DNA of 64,000 nucleotides from Helicobacter cappadocius. Its GTDB lineage: Bacteria > Campylobacterota > Campylobacteria > Campylobacterales > Helicobacteraceae. The notes beneath the pieces were generated by a model. It made no database searches. It saw only the letters and a list, made by a program, of their open reading frames with translations, and was not told the DNA's origin. Numbering within the stretch: the first letter of the stretch is position 1; each line of letters starts with the position of its first letter. A program made the translations under genes and the position numbers. Positions 38,344 through 47,640 of the stretch are shown piece after piece. The stretch is from NCBI RefSeq assembly GCF_030688855.1, contig NZ_JAUYZK010000002.1:62001-126000 (forward strand), in the 5' to 3' direction.

Positions 38344-39110
38344 AAAAGATATGGATAGTCACATTTTTGTTTGTATTCATAGGGGTGCTACAAGGAGAAA
38401 ACAAGATTGTAGCAGATACAACAACAAAAAATACCAACAGTGAGAATACAGAACAAAAAAATCTTTATATACCACCACCTTCAAACAGTCAGAATGCTTC
38501 AAACAGACTATTACAATGTAATGCTATCTTTGATGCAAGAAAAGAGGAGTTGAGTGAAAAAATCAGACAATTAGATGAAAAAACTCAATCCATTCAAGCT
38601 TTAGAAAATGCAACGCAGAATCTACTTAATCAACGTGAAGCAAAACTAAAAGAAAGAGAATCTGCTTTGAGTGCAAAACTAAAAGAGATAGAAGAAAAAG
38701 AATCTAATTTTAAAGTTACAAGCGAAAAAAAAGAATCTAATATTAAAGCTTTGATTGCTAAAAACGAAGATATTTTAAAACAAATTGATGGAGCCAAAAA
38801 CAATAAGTTAGCCCAAACTTATGCAAAAATGAAGGATTCTAAAGCTGCTCCTATTATAGAAAATTTGCCCGAGGATGAAGCTGCTAGTATATTGTTTGCG
38901 CTTTCTGCCCAAGATATGGGAAAGATTCTATCTAAGATGGATCCTAAAAAAGCTGCAACGCTAACTGAAGTTTTGAAAAAAGGTCCTCCCTTTGAAAAAC
39001 AAAAGCCAAAAACAACTCAAAAACCTCAGTCAGAAAATTCTGAAAATTCACAATTGCCCGCAAATTTAGATAAAAATCCAGATAAAAACACGCAAAATTC
39101 CTCAATATAG
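38340..39110 (+). CDS. MotE-like exported flagellar protein
   Basis: This is a 256-residue exported protein. A signal peptide (residues 1-19) is followed by a Gln/Lys-rich coiled coil to about residue 150. Near residues 160-212 comes AAPIIENLPEDEAASILFALSAQ and MDPKKAATLTEVL, similar to the MgtE N-terminal/FliG-like repeats of MotE-type proteins. The C-terminus is Lys/Gln-rich and disordered. The gene follows the FliJ-like one with a 4-base overlap and matches HP0257. In Campylobacterota such proteins aid the periplasmic motor, which fits but is inferred. Confidence 0.65.
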
Positions 39111-39143
39111 GTTTTGGATTATAGTATTTAAACTTATTTGTGA

Positions 39144-39149
39144 TATGAT
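39144..39149 (+). promoter_or_regulatory. Candidate extended -10 box for aroQ
   Basis: TGATATGAT (TG, then TATGAT) lies 34 bases before the aroQ start codon. It fits an extended -10 promoter for the aroQ-to-fliY gene run. Confidence 0.45.
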
Positions 39150-39182
39150 TTTTAAATTAAAATTTATATTAAGGAGAATTAA

Positions 39183-39755
39183 ATGAGAGTTTTGGTTATA
39201 CAAGGTCCTAATTTAAATATGCTTGGACATAGAGATCCTAGAATATATGGAACAATGACATTAGAACAAATCCATCAAAATATGAAAGTATTTGCAAAAC
39301 AAAATAATTTAGAATTAGATTTTTTTCAAAGCAATTTTGAAGGTGAAATCATTGATAAAATTCAAGAGTGTGTAGGAAGTGATTACGTTGGTATTATAAT
39401 GAATCCAGGTGCTTATTCTCATACTTCTGTAGCTATTGCAGATGCCGTTGTAGGTGCAGGTGTACCTGTGATAGAGGTTCATTTGAGTAATATCCACGCT
39501 AGAGAAGATTATAGAAAAACAACCTATACAGGTGCTGTATCTGCGGGTGTTATCACTGGATTTGGTGCTTTTGGCTACCATATGGCAGTTATTGCTATGT
39601 TGCAAATACTCTCTGAGATTCAAGCAATGAGACAAGCTCAAGCTGCACAATCAGGTGCAATTAATCCCCAAAACTCACAAGATCATAAAAATGATTTAAA
39701 AGAAAATAAGCACGATCTAAAAGCTGAAATCAAAAATGAAAAAAAAGACAAATGA
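39183..39755 (+). CDS. aroQ: Type II 3-dehydroquinate dehydratase with long hydrophilic tail
   Basis: This is the third step of the shikimate route. The first about 150 residues have the family motifs: GPNLNMLGHRDPRIYG with catalytic Tyr, NPGAYSHTSVAIADAV, and EVHLSNIHAREDYRK with the His. A tail from about residue 150 to 190 (Gln/Ala then Asp/Lys/Asn) is unusual; H. pylori HP1038 is about 167 residues. The tail overlaps the pepQ start by 20 bases and may be unstructured. The gene begins the HP1038-1030 block. Confidence 0.93.
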   Translation: MRVLVIQGPNLNMLGHRDPRIYGTMTLEQIHQNMKVFAKQNNLELDFFQSNFEGEIIDKIQECVGSDYVGIIMNPGAYSHTSVAIADAVVGAGVPVIEVHLSNIHAREDYRKTTYTGAVSAGVITGFGAFGYHMAVIAMLQILSEIQAMRQAQAAQSGAINPQNSQDHKNDLKENKHDLKAEIKNEKKDK

Positions 39756-40788
39756 GCTAAATTATCTAACCACTAATGAGAATGCTCAATATTTTGAGTG
39801 TGGATATAGTTGTGATAATGCTTTGTTTTTAAAACTCGGGAGTGATAAGTTTTTTATCACAGATTCCCGCTATAGTTTAGAAGCTCAAAAAATACTAAAA
39901 GATGCTAGTGTTGTCCAATCAGGTGATTTAATAACATCTGTTTGTGAAATACTTAATAAGACCTCTATCAAAACTCTCATATATGATCCCACACAAATAA
40001 CAGTGAGTGCATTTCATAAACTTAAAGATCTTTTAAAAAATTCTATAGAACTTTTTCCAAAACCTTATTTTCATCAGTATTTGAGAATTTTAAAAACTGA
40101 AGATGAAATAAAAAAAATCAAAAAATCTCAAAAGCTCAATAAAGATGCCTATGATCGTTTTGCGGATTTTGTCAATAGGTCTGGAAAATCTTTGAGCGAA
40201 AAAGAACTCTATTATCATGCACAGCAATTTTTAACCAGCTATGGTGAGTATGATTTAAGTTTTGAGCCTATTTTGGGTGTGAATGAAAATGCTGCAAAAC
40301 CTCATGCTCTTCCGAGCAAAAAAGATAAACTCAAACGCGGAGATCTTTTGCTATTTGACGCAGGAATAAAATATAAACATTATTGTTCTGATAGAACTAG
40401 AACGGCATTTTTTCACAAAGAAGGCATTGATTTTAGCAAGAAGCAGAAGTTTAAAAACAATGAAATTCAAAAAATTTATGATATCGTTCTAAAAGCACAA
40501 GAAAAAACAATAGAGTTACTAAGAAGTGGGATGAGTGGTGCTGAGATTGATGGAATTGCTAGAGGCGTGATAGAAAAATCAGGTTATGGAAAATATTTTA
40601 TTCATAGCACGGGGCATGGTATTGGGCTTGATATTCACGAACTGCCATTTATTTCTAGAAGTTCTGAGATTGTTATAGAAGATAATATGGTGTTTTCCAT
40701 TGAGCCAGGAATTTATATTCCTGATCATTATGGAGTTCGTATAGAAGATTTGGTTGTTGTGAAAAATGGCAAGGCACAAATCATTTGA
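39736..40788 (+). CDS. pepQ: Xaa-Pro aminopeptidase/dipeptidase (M24)
   Basis: This is a 350-residue M24 metallopeptidase. Metal ligands are seen in LLLFDAGIKYKHYCSDRTR (two Asp), HSTGHGIGLDIHELP (His), FSIEPGIYIP (Glu) and GVRIEDLVVV (Glu). The N-terminal half is a creatinase-like lid. It cuts proline-containing peptides, and matches HP1037. It overlaps aroQ by 20 bases and precedes folK by 12. Confidence 0.92.
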   Translation: MKKKTNELNYLTTNENAQYFECGYSCDNALFLKLGSDKFFITDSRYSLEAQKILKDASVVQSGDLITSVCEILNKTSIKTLIYDPTQITVSAFHKLKDLLKNSIELFPKPYFHQYLRILKTEDEIKKIKKSQKLNKDAYDRFADFVNRSGKSLSEKELYYHAQQFLTSYGEYDLSFEPILGVNENAAKPHALPSKKDKLKRGDLLLFDAGIKYKHYCSDRTRTAFFHKEGIDFSKKQKFKNNEIQKIYDIVLKAQEKTIELLRSGMSGAEIDGIARGVIEKSGYGKYFIHSTGHGIGLDIHELPFISRSSEIVIEDNMVFSIEPGIYIPDHYGVRIEDLVVVKNGKAQII

Positions 40789-40800
40789 GTTTGAATATTT

Positions 40801-41289
40801 ATGATGAGAACCTTAACTTTTACCCATTCATTTCCATCTAAGAGGATTTGTTTGAATCCCCTGTTAAACACTGTTACCTTAGGAATAGGTGGGAATATCG
40901 GGGATTGTTGTAATCGTTTTGAAGCTCTTTATAGACATTTAAATAGGAATAAAAATATTATGATACTAGATTCTTCCCCTATCTATATAAACCCTCCTTT
41001 TGGCTTTATAGATCAAAATGATTTTTATAATGCCACTATAACGCTTAGCACTAGTTTATCTATCGTCCAATTTTTTGGATTTGTATTTTATTTAGAACGT
41101 AGATTTGGTAGATCTAAAAAAAGAGAATTCAAAAATTCACCAAGAACATTAGATATTGATATAATTTTCTTCAATAATTTGATTTTAAAGCGACCTTATC
41201 TTACAATACCTCATCCAAAATGGAATGAAAGGGAATCGGTTTTGATTCCTTTATTTTTACAATATCTCATCCCAAGGGCACGAAAATGA
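40801..41289 (+). CDS. folK: 2-amino-4-hydroxy-6-hydroxymethyldihydropteridine pyrophosphokinase
   Basis: FolK makes the activated pterin used in folate synthesis, here 162 residues. Signature segments are TLGIGGNIGDCCNRFEALY, SSPIYINPPFGFIDQNDFYNA and SPRTLDIDIIFF, then PHPKWNERESVLIPL. The first 25 or so residues differ from common FolK and could be an over-long start; a downstream in-frame start is not obvious. It overlaps flhF by 4 bases and matches HP1036. Confidence 0.92.
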   Translation: MMRTLTFTHSFPSKRICLNPLLNTVTLGIGGNIGDCCNRFEALYRHLNRNKNIMILDSSPIYINPPFGFIDQNDFYNATITLSTSLSIVQFFGFVFYLERRFGRSKKREFKNSPRTLDIDIIFFNNLILKRPYLTIPHPKWNERESVLIPLFLQYLIPRARK

Positions 41290-42677
41290 AACTTTATACT
41301 TATGGTGGCGAAACTGCAGCACAAGCATTAAAAACCGCACAAAGCAAGCATGGTGAAGATGCTTTAGTTGTGAAAACTAGAGAAATTAGAAAAAAAACGA
41401 TGACCCAGCCTGGACTTTATGAGATTGTAGTTGCTGTGGAAAACGATAATCAGATAGAACTTGCCGAAGATGAGGAGAATGTTCAAAAACCAAAAAATAG
41501 TATCCAAAAACGTCTAGACGAGATTTTGGAAAAAAGTATGGATAAGAAAAAAAAACCTATCAAAGCCCTTGATGATGATGTGACCATTCAGCTTTCTGAT
41601 GCTGTTAGAGAGATCAGTAAAATAGCTGGAATGGAACGTCCAGCTGCAAAGGCAGTTATTGTTCCAGAAGTATCAAAAAGTTTGGATTTAAGACTCGAAA
41701 ATAAAATCTTACAAAGACAAGAAGATAGAGCTATTAGCAAACAAAATGATACAAAAGAATTCAAGCAACTTAAAACTGAGCTTGATAAAATCAATGACAA
41801 GATCAAACTCATCCAAAATATGTTTTGGGATGAAAAAGGTCCAAAAAACGAAGGATTGCAGATTCCTCAAGAGTTTGCAGAAATTTATCGAATCGCCAAA
41901 AATAGCGGGATGAATAAAATCCATTTAGATGAGATTATGAAACTTAGCTTAGAGCTTATGCCATTAAAGATGAGAGAAAATTCTCTGACTATTAAACGTT
42001 ATTTTCGTGAAGTGTTGCGAAAGATGATATATTGTAGAAATGAACATTTAGATGCAGGAAATAAAAAAATTATTATGCTAGTAGGTCCTACAGGTGTGGG
42101 AAAAACAACTACTTTGGCAAAACTAGCAGCTAGATATTCAAAAATGATGGATAAAAAATATAAAGTTGGTATTATTACTTTAGATACTTATCGTATTGGT
42201 GCATTAGAGCAGCTTACATGGTATGCAAGGAAGATGAAAATTAGTATTGAAACTGTTATTGAACCAGAGGATTTTCTCAAAGAAATCGATACTCTACGTT
42301 ATTGTGATTATATTTTGGTTGATACTGCAGGACACTCTCAGCATGATAAGCAAAAAATCAATATGCTAAAAAAATTCATCAATAATGATTATAAAATTGA
42401 TATCGCATTGGTGCTTTCTGCCACTACGAAATATGAAGATCTTAGAGATATTTATCAGTCGTTTGGAGAACTCGATATTGATACATTGATTTTTAGCAAA
42501 CTTGATGAGAGCAGGGGACTAGGAAGTTTGTTTTCGCTTGTATATGAAAGTAAAAAACCTGTGAGTTATCTTTCTGTAGGTCAGGAGGTTCCCATGGATT
42601 TGCTTGTAGCTACTAATGATTATTTAGTAGATTGTATGTTGGATGGCTTTACAAATCCTGTGAGAGAAGTAAAATGA
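41286..42677 (+). CDS. flhF: Flagellar SRP-like GTPase FlhF
   Basis: FlhF sets the polar site of flagella, here 463 residues. It has the N-terminal basic B-domain, a helical N-domain and the SRP GTPase core: GPTGVGKTTTLAKLAARY (P-loop), TLDTYRIGALEQL, LVDTAGHSQHD and FSKLDESRGLGS. It overlaps folK by 4 bases and flhG by 4 (ATGA). The pair flhF/flhG with fliA follows HP1035-1032. Confidence 0.96.
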   Translation: MKLYTYGGETAAQALKTAQSKHGEDALVVKTREIRKKTMTQPGLYEIVVAVENDNQIELAEDEENVQKPKNSIQKRLDEILEKSMDKKKKPIKALDDDVTIQLSDAVREISKIAGMERPAAKAVIVPEVSKSLDLRLENKILQRQEDRAISKQNDTKEFKQLKTELDKINDKIKLIQNMFWDEKGPKNEGLQIPQEFAEIYRIAKNSGMNKIHLDEIMKLSLELMPLKMRENSLTIKRYFREVLRKMIYCRNEHLDAGNKKIIMLVGPTGVGKTTTLAKLAARYSKMMDKKYKVGIITLDTYRIGALEQLTWYARKMKISIETVIEPEDFLKEIDTLRYCDYILVDTAGHSQHDKQKINMLKKFINNDYKIDIALVLSATTKYEDLRDIYQSFGELDIDTLIFSKLDESRGLGSLFSLVYESKKPVSYLSVGQEVPMDLLVATNDYLVDCMLDGFTNPVREVK

Positions 42678-43534
42678 ATAATCAAGCTAGTAATTTAGAC
42701 ACATTGATGAAAACTGTAAAGCAAAAAGGCAAGACAAAATTTATTGCAATTACAAGTGGCAAAGGTGGTGTAGGAAAATCTACAATCAGTGCGAATTTAT
42801 CTTATACACTTGCAAAAATGGGTTATAAGGTTGGAATATTTGATGCAGATATTGGATTAGCTAATTTGGATTTGATATTTGGTGTAAAAATAGGCAAAAA
42901 CATTTTGCACGCACTTAAGGGAGAAGCCAAGTTTGATGAGGTGATTTATCCGATTGAAGAGGGTTTATATCTTATACCTGGAGATAGTGGAGATGAGATA
43001 CTTAAATATGCAAATCAAGATATTTTGGATGAATTCATTGAAGACAGCCAAATGCTTAATGACTTGGATTATATGATTATAGATACGGGTGCTGGGATTG
43101 GGGAGGTTACACAAGCATTTTTGAATGCTAGTAATGATCTTATAGTTGTTACAGTCCCAGATCCAGCAGCTATTACAGATGCTTATGCTACTATTAAGAT
43201 TAATGCTAGATTTAAAAAAGAGATTTTTCTTATTATTAATATGGTGGGTTCAGAAAAAGAGGCATCAAATGTTTTTAGTAAAATTAAAAATGTTGCACAC
43301 AAAAATATCCCCGATCTAGAACTCCATCTTTTAGGTTCTTTATATAGTAGTGCATCTGTAAAAAAATCCACTAAATACAGAGAGCTTTTATGCAGAGTAG
43401 AACCTTTGAATAATTTTTCATCTGAAATGCGTTGTATAGCTAAGAAAATCTCATCAAAAGTGGAACAAAATATGCTTAATTATCCTAAAGAGAATTTTAT
43501 GAGTTTTTTTAAAAGGATACTTGGCTATTTGTAA
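42674..43534 (+). CDS. flhG: Flagellar number regulator FlhG (MinD-like ATPase)
   Basis: This is a 286-residue ParA/MinD-family ATPase (also YlxH) controlling flagellum number with FlhF. The deviant Walker A is SGKGGVGKSTISANLS, and the switch region LDYMIIDTGAGIG is present. The start is the ATG at 42674, overlapping the flhF stop, rather than the longer frame upstream. The C-terminus carries a hydrophobic amphipathic helix (SFFKRILGYL) that resembles the membrane-targeting end of MinD. Confidence 0.95.
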   Translation: MNNQASNLDTLMKTVKQKGKTKFIAITSGKGGVGKSTISANLSYTLAKMGYKVGIFDADIGLANLDLIFGVKIGKNILHALKGEAKFDEVIYPIEEGLYLIPGDSGDEILKYANQDILDEFIEDSQMLNDLDYMIIDTGAGIGEVTQAFLNASNDLIVVTVPDPAAITDAYATIKINARFKKEIFLIINMVGSEKEASNVFSKIKNVAHKNIPDLELHLLGSLYSSASVKKSTKYRELLCRVEPLNNFSSEMRCIAKKISSKVEQNMLNYPKENFMSFFKRILGYL

Positions 43535-43542
43535 GGATTGAG

Positions 43543-43878
43543 ATGAAGCCGAATAATTACATCAATTTTTCTGTTGTTTTTGGGTTTTTTTTAGGCTTGG
43601 CTTTCTCTATCGCAAAGTTTGATAGACCCGAGATTGTTTTATTTTGGACGATTGTTTCTACATTGGGTTTTTATTTAATTGTGGTTTTTTGTGCTTCAGT
43701 TTATATATGGTTTCTTGATTTTGATAAGAGACTTTTTAATAAAGAAGTATTAGAAAAGAGACTTGATTATTTTGATCACGAGTTTGATATCCGAGAAAAA
43801 GAGGCAAGCAATATCAGACAATATATTAGAAATTCAGATTTTTTAGATATTAACTCTAGTAGTGGCGAAGTGATATGA
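43543..43878 (+). CDS. Small two-pass membrane protein within the flagellar operon
   Basis: This is a 111-residue protein with two hydrophobic segments (about residues 6-24 and 33-58) and a charged C-terminal tail (IREKEASNIRQYI). No known domain is visible. It lies between flhG (8 bases) and fliA (4-base overlap), matching the place of HP1033. A role in flagellar assembly or sigma-28 control is suggested only by position. Confidence 0.7.
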   Translation: MKPNNYINFSVVFGFFLGLAFSIAKFDRPEIVLFWTIVSTLGFYLIVVFCASVYIWFLDFDKRLFNKEVLEKRLDYFDHEFDIREKEASNIRQYIRNSDFLDINSSSGEVI

Positions 43879-44579
43879 ATAAAAACCACATACAGGGATA
43901 TGATCAAAATATCAGATATTCTCAAGATGAGCTTGCAGTTCAATATCTTCCTGCTGTAAGATCGATGGCATATCGAATCAAAGAGCGTGTGCCTAGCTCA
44001 GTAGATCTGAATGATTTGATATCTATTGGCACAGAAGAGTTAATCAAACTGGCTAGAAGATATGATAATAAAATTAATGATTCTTTTTGGGGTTATGCAA
44101 AAACTCGCGTAAATGGTGCTATGCTTGATTATCTGAGATCTTTGGATATTATATCTCGGGCATCCAGAAAACTTATTAAAGCCATAGATATTGAAATTTC
44201 TAAATATTTTAACGAACACCAAGAAGAACCTAGCAATGAATATTTATCTAAAGTGTTGAATGAAGATATTGGCAAAATCAGGGAAGCAAAACTTGCTTCA
44301 GATATTTATTCTTTGGTCCCAATTGATGAACAGTATAACTTGATTGAACAAGAAGATGTTTTAGAAAAACTTGAGCGCGAAGAGCTTGTAGAGAACATCC
44401 AGAAGATTTTAAATAATATTTCTGAACGCGAACAGATGATTATGCAGCTATATTTTTTTGAAGAACTTAATCTAAGTGAAATTAAAGATATATTAAACAT
44501 TACTGAATCACGAATATCGCAAATTATAAAAGAGATTATTAGAAAAATAAGAAATTCATTAGGAGAGAAAAATGGCTGA
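43875..44579 (+). CDS. fliA: Flagellar RNA polymerase sigma factor FliA
   Basis: This sigma-28 factor drives late flagellar genes; 234 residues. Region 2 is LPAVRSMAYRIKERVPSSVDLNDLISIG with AKTRVNGAMLDYLRSLD, and region 4 is ISEREQMIMQLYFFEELNLSEIKDILNITESRISQI. It overlaps both neighbours, by 4 and 8 bases. It matches HP1032. Anti-sigma FlgM is not in the window. Confidence 0.95.
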   Translation: MNKNHIQGYDQNIRYSQDELAVQYLPAVRSMAYRIKERVPSSVDLNDLISIGTEELIKLARRYDNKINDSFWGYAKTRVNGAMLDYLRSLDIISRASRKLIKAIDIEISKYFNEHQEEPSNEYLSKVLNEDIGKIREAKLASDIYSLVPIDEQYNLIEQEDVLEKLEREELVENIQKILNNISEREQMIMQLYFFEELNLSEIKDILNITESRISQIIKEIIRKIRNSLGEKNG

Positions 44580-45633
44580 TATATTAAGTCAAGAAGAGAT
44601 AGATGCCCTTCTTGAAGTGGTTGATGAAGGTGAAGATGCTGAAGTTTTGCAAAAACACAGCATTGTGCATCAGAAGCAAGTTACTCTCTATGATTTTAAA
44701 CGACCTAATCGTGTCAGCAAAGAGCAATTAAGAGCCTTTAGAAGTATTCATGATAAAATGGCAAGAAATCTCTCTAGTCAGATTTCAGCAATCATGAGAA
44801 GTATTGTTGAAATACAACTTCATAGTGTTGATCAAATGACTTATGGAGAGTTTTTGATGAGTTTGCCATCTCCTACGAGTTTTAATGTGTTTTCTATGAA
44901 ACCTATGGACGGTACTGGGGTTTTGGAAATAAATCCGAGTATTGCCTTTCCTATGATTGATAGATTGTTGGGTGGAAAGGGTGATCCTTATGATAACTCT
45001 AGGGAGTTTAGTGATATTGAACTCAATCTTTTAGATACTATACTTAGACAGATTATGCAGACATTAAAAGATGCTTGGTCGCCTATTACAGAGATTTTTC
45101 CTTCCGTTGATGCAAAAGAATCAAGTGCAAATGTTGTGCAAATCGTCGCTCAAAATGAGATTGTAATTATGGTAGTGATGGAAATTATCATTGGACATAG
45201 TAGTGGAATGATGAATTTATGCTACCCTGTAATCTCTCTTGAAACTGTGCTTTCAAGATTGGGTGGTAGAGATCTTGTGCTATCAGAAACAAGTTCAAAG
45301 AAAAGTCGCAATAAAGAGCTTCAAGCCTTAGTTGGTGGTGCTGGTGTAAATATATCGGTATTTTTGGGAGGTGTGAAGCTAACTTTAAAAGAAGTTTTAG
45401 ATCTCACGGTAGGTGATATTATTCGATTGGATAGACCTGCTGATGATACGGTTTTGGTAAATGTTGATGGCAAGGAAAAATATCTAGCTACGTTAGGGTT
45501 GCAAAGATATCGCAAAACTATCAAAATGAAAGAAGTTATCAAGACAGAAAAAGATAAAGTAAAAGAAATATTAGAAATGCTAGAAGCTCAAAGAAAAAGC
45601 AAGGTGAATGATATACAGGAGGAAGAGCAGTGA
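44572..45633 (+). CDS. fliM: Flagellar motor switch protein FliM
   Basis: This is a 353-residue switch protein. The N-terminal ILSQEEIDALLEVVDEG binds CheY-P. The middle is a CheC-like domain, and the C-terminus a SpoA/FliN-like domain (about residues 275-330, LDLTVGDIIRLDRPADDTVLV). It forms the C-ring with FliG, FliN and FliY. It overlaps fliA by 8 bases and fliY by 4. Confidence 0.96.
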   Translation: MADILSQEEIDALLEVVDEGEDAEVLQKHSIVHQKQVTLYDFKRPNRVSKEQLRAFRSIHDKMARNLSSQISAIMRSIVEIQLHSVDQMTYGEFLMSLPSPTSFNVFSMKPMDGTGVLEINPSIAFPMIDRLLGGKGDPYDNSREFSDIELNLLDTILRQIMQTLKDAWSPITEIFPSVDAKESSANVVQIVAQNEIVIMVVMEIIIGHSSGMMNLCYPVISLETVLSRLGGRDLVLSETSSKKSRNKELQALVGGAGVNISVFLGGVKLTLKEVLDLTVGDIIRLDRPADDTVLVNVDGKEKYLATLGLQRYRKTIKMKEVIKTEKDKVKEILEMLEAQRKSKVNDIQEEEQ

Positions 45634-46460
45634 ATGATTTTATAAAGATTTTTACTCAAGAGGCGATTTCAACAATTGAAGGGCTTACGGGCAATACTCC
45701 AGATATCGAAAATAACAAAACCGATATTATTAGCGGTGTTTCCTTATCTGTTCCTTATGTAATTGCATATGTTTCAGTTTCAGGGGATTTGGATTCTAGT
45801 GTTGCTTTAATCGTTCCTGCTGAACTTGCTAGTGCATTGGCTGATTTGATGGTTGGTGGCGAGGGGGCTAGTAAATCAGATATGGATAATGATGATTTAG
45901 ATGCACTCAAAGAAATCACTTCAAATATATTTGGAGCGATTTCTACTGCACTAGGTTCTCAAAAAAATCTTCCTAGACTTAGTTTTTCTTGTAAAGATAT
46001 TCAATTTATTGTCAATCCTATTGATTTGTCTGCATACGATAAAGGTTATCAATTTACATTTTCTATTAATAAAATTAAGTCTAATTTTTTATTTTTAACA
46101 ACAAGTGATTTTACCAATAGTTTTAATCATATTGAAAATGTAACTACTACTAATGTAGTTGAAACTCCTGCCAATCATCTGCTTAATCCAGATGAAATGA
46201 AAAATATCGGTATGTTGCTTGATGTAAAACTAAATGTAAAAGTGAGGATTGGGCAAAAGAAAATGCTTCTTAAAGATGTTATATCAATGGATATAGGAAG
46301 TGTTGTAGAACTTAATCAACTCGCAAACGATCCTCTGGAAATTCTCGTAGATGACAAGGTTATTGCCAAAGGCGAAGTCGTCATAGTGGACGGAAACTTT
46401 GGAGTGCAAATTACTGATATTGGAACTAAGAGAGAGCGGTTAGAGCAACTAAGGGGCTAA
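45630..46460 (+). CDS. fliY: Flagellar switch protein FliY
   Basis: This is a 276-residue switch protein with a CheC-like N-terminal half and a FliN/SpoA domain at the C-terminus (MLLDVKLNVKVRIGQKKMLL). It matches HP1030, which sits beside fliM. CheY-phosphatase activity is uncertain for the Helicobacter form. It ends the flagellar run at 46460, right against the end of a convergent gene at 46461, with no spacer. Confidence 0.93.
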   Translation: MNDFIKIFTQEAISTIEGLTGNTPDIENNKTDIISGVSLSVPYVIAYVSVSGDLDSSVALIVPAELASALADLMVGGEGASKSDMDNDDLDALKEITSNIFGAISTALGSQKNLPRLSFSCKDIQFIVNPIDLSAYDKGYQFTFSINKIKSNFLFLTTSDFTNSFNHIENVTTTNVVETPANHLLNPDEMKNIGMLLDVKLNVKVRIGQKKMLLKDVISMDIGSVVELNQLANDPLEILVDDKVIAKGEVVIVDGNFGVQITDIGTKRERLEQLRG

Positions 46461-47546
46461 TCATTCGCTAGTAGTTTTTAGCATTTTAAATAATTTATGT
46501 GTATCTAGCGTGAGAGTGAGCATTTCTTGATTGGCGATAGTATTATTTACAAAGTGGAAGATGATGCTAAATCTAGCACTTAAAATATCGTTTTTATATT
46601 CGTAATAAAAATCTGCCCTGTCATACTTTGTCCCTTGATAAAATGGCAGTCCGCTATAAAAATCTTCTCCATATTCAGAGAAGTATTTCATTTGTGGTTT
46701 TCCAAAATAATAACTATTTTTAACTCCAAAGCCTTTGTATTGTGCTCCAATATCAAGTTGATAACCTAAACCATTATAAAATGGATCTAGACCTGTGCTA
46801 AGACGTCTTTTTCTTTCCAGACTGCTGAGTGTTCCAAATTTTATGTAAGCCTCTTGCATATATGGCATGAGGGTTTTTAGACTTGAGCCAACATAGAGGT
46901 TGTAGTAAATCCTATCCATCAGATAGGTATCTCCATTAGATCCATCTTTTGATAGATATTCATCATTTTTGAAATGATACATTAAGAAATTTCCACCTAC
47001 AAATAAATAATCATTCAAAAAATTATATTGACTTGAAGCTAAGAGCATAAATTCATCTAATCTTTTAGATAAATTCCCTCCGTACCAATCAAAGATAAAT
47101 TCTGCATAACCATTGGCTATTTTGCTAGTGTCCCCACTTTTATATTGAAACATTAGACCATTAATGTTGGGGTTGAAAAAATAAAAATCATTTCTAAAAA
47201 AACTCAACGGATAATGAGCAATCGAATGTTTTCGAGGAAAGATTCCAAAATACGAACTAAACTTTTCTCCTATAGCACTATAATAGATCGATATATTTGC
47301 TTTTGTGGGAAATTTTTGTTCTCCCATATTTTGAATGGCATATCCTCCAAACATCAAAGATTGGTGCTCATCAAATGCAATTCCTACTTCAGGTGCTAAC
47401 CTTACTCCATAAATAGTGCGAGTATCCCAATAAGGAAGAGACTCCTCGAGATTATCAAGATAAAAATCAAAACCTAAATCGTATTTCCATTCATATGAAT
47501 AAGAACTGATGACAAAGAAGAGGAAGACAAAAAACCCACGAAACAT
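46461..47546 (-). CDS. Outer-membrane beta-barrel, porin-like, unknown function
   Basis: This is a 361-residue exported protein with signal peptide (MFRGFFVFLFFVISSYS). Aromatic and Tyr-rich strands (YFLFGGYAIQN-like, SSYFGIFPRKHS, YNLYVGSSLKTLMPYMQ) suggest a large beta-barrel. It lacks a terminal Phe but ends in a helix-like tail. I do not recognise it by name. It converges with fliY, with stops touching. Confidence 0.6.
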   Translation of the reverse strand: MFRGFFVFLFFVISSYSYEWKYDLGFDFYLDNLEESLPYWDTRTIYGVRLAPEVGIAFDEHQSLMFGGYAIQNMGEQKFPTKANISIYYSAIGEKFSSYFGIFPRKHSIAHYPLSFFRNDFYFFNPNINGLMFQYKSGDTSKIANGYAEFIFDWYGGNLSKRLDEFMLLASSQYNFLNDYLFVGGNFLMYHFKNDEYLSKDGSNGDTYLMDRIYYNLYVGSSLKTLMPYMQEAYIKFGTLSSLERKRRLSTGLDPFYNGLGYQLDIGAQYKGFGVKNSYYFGKPQMKYFSEYGEDFYSGLPFYQGTKYDRADFYYEYKNDILSARFSIIFHFVNNTIANQEMLTLTLDTHKLFKMLKTTSE

Positions 47547-47606
47547 AAAAAGTCCTTCATATTTTTCGGGTAATTGTATAAAAATATGCTTTTAGTATTG
47601 CTGAGA

Positions 47607-47632
47607 TTCTCTCTTGCAATAAGAAGAGAGAA
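47607..47632 (-). terminator. Hairpin after yceI
   Basis: TTCTCTCTT (47607-47615) pairs with AAGAGAGAA (47624-47632), nine bases, with an 8-base loop. It follows the yceI stop on the minus strand. No clear T-run. Confidence 0.35.
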
Positions 47633-47640
47633 GAAGATAA

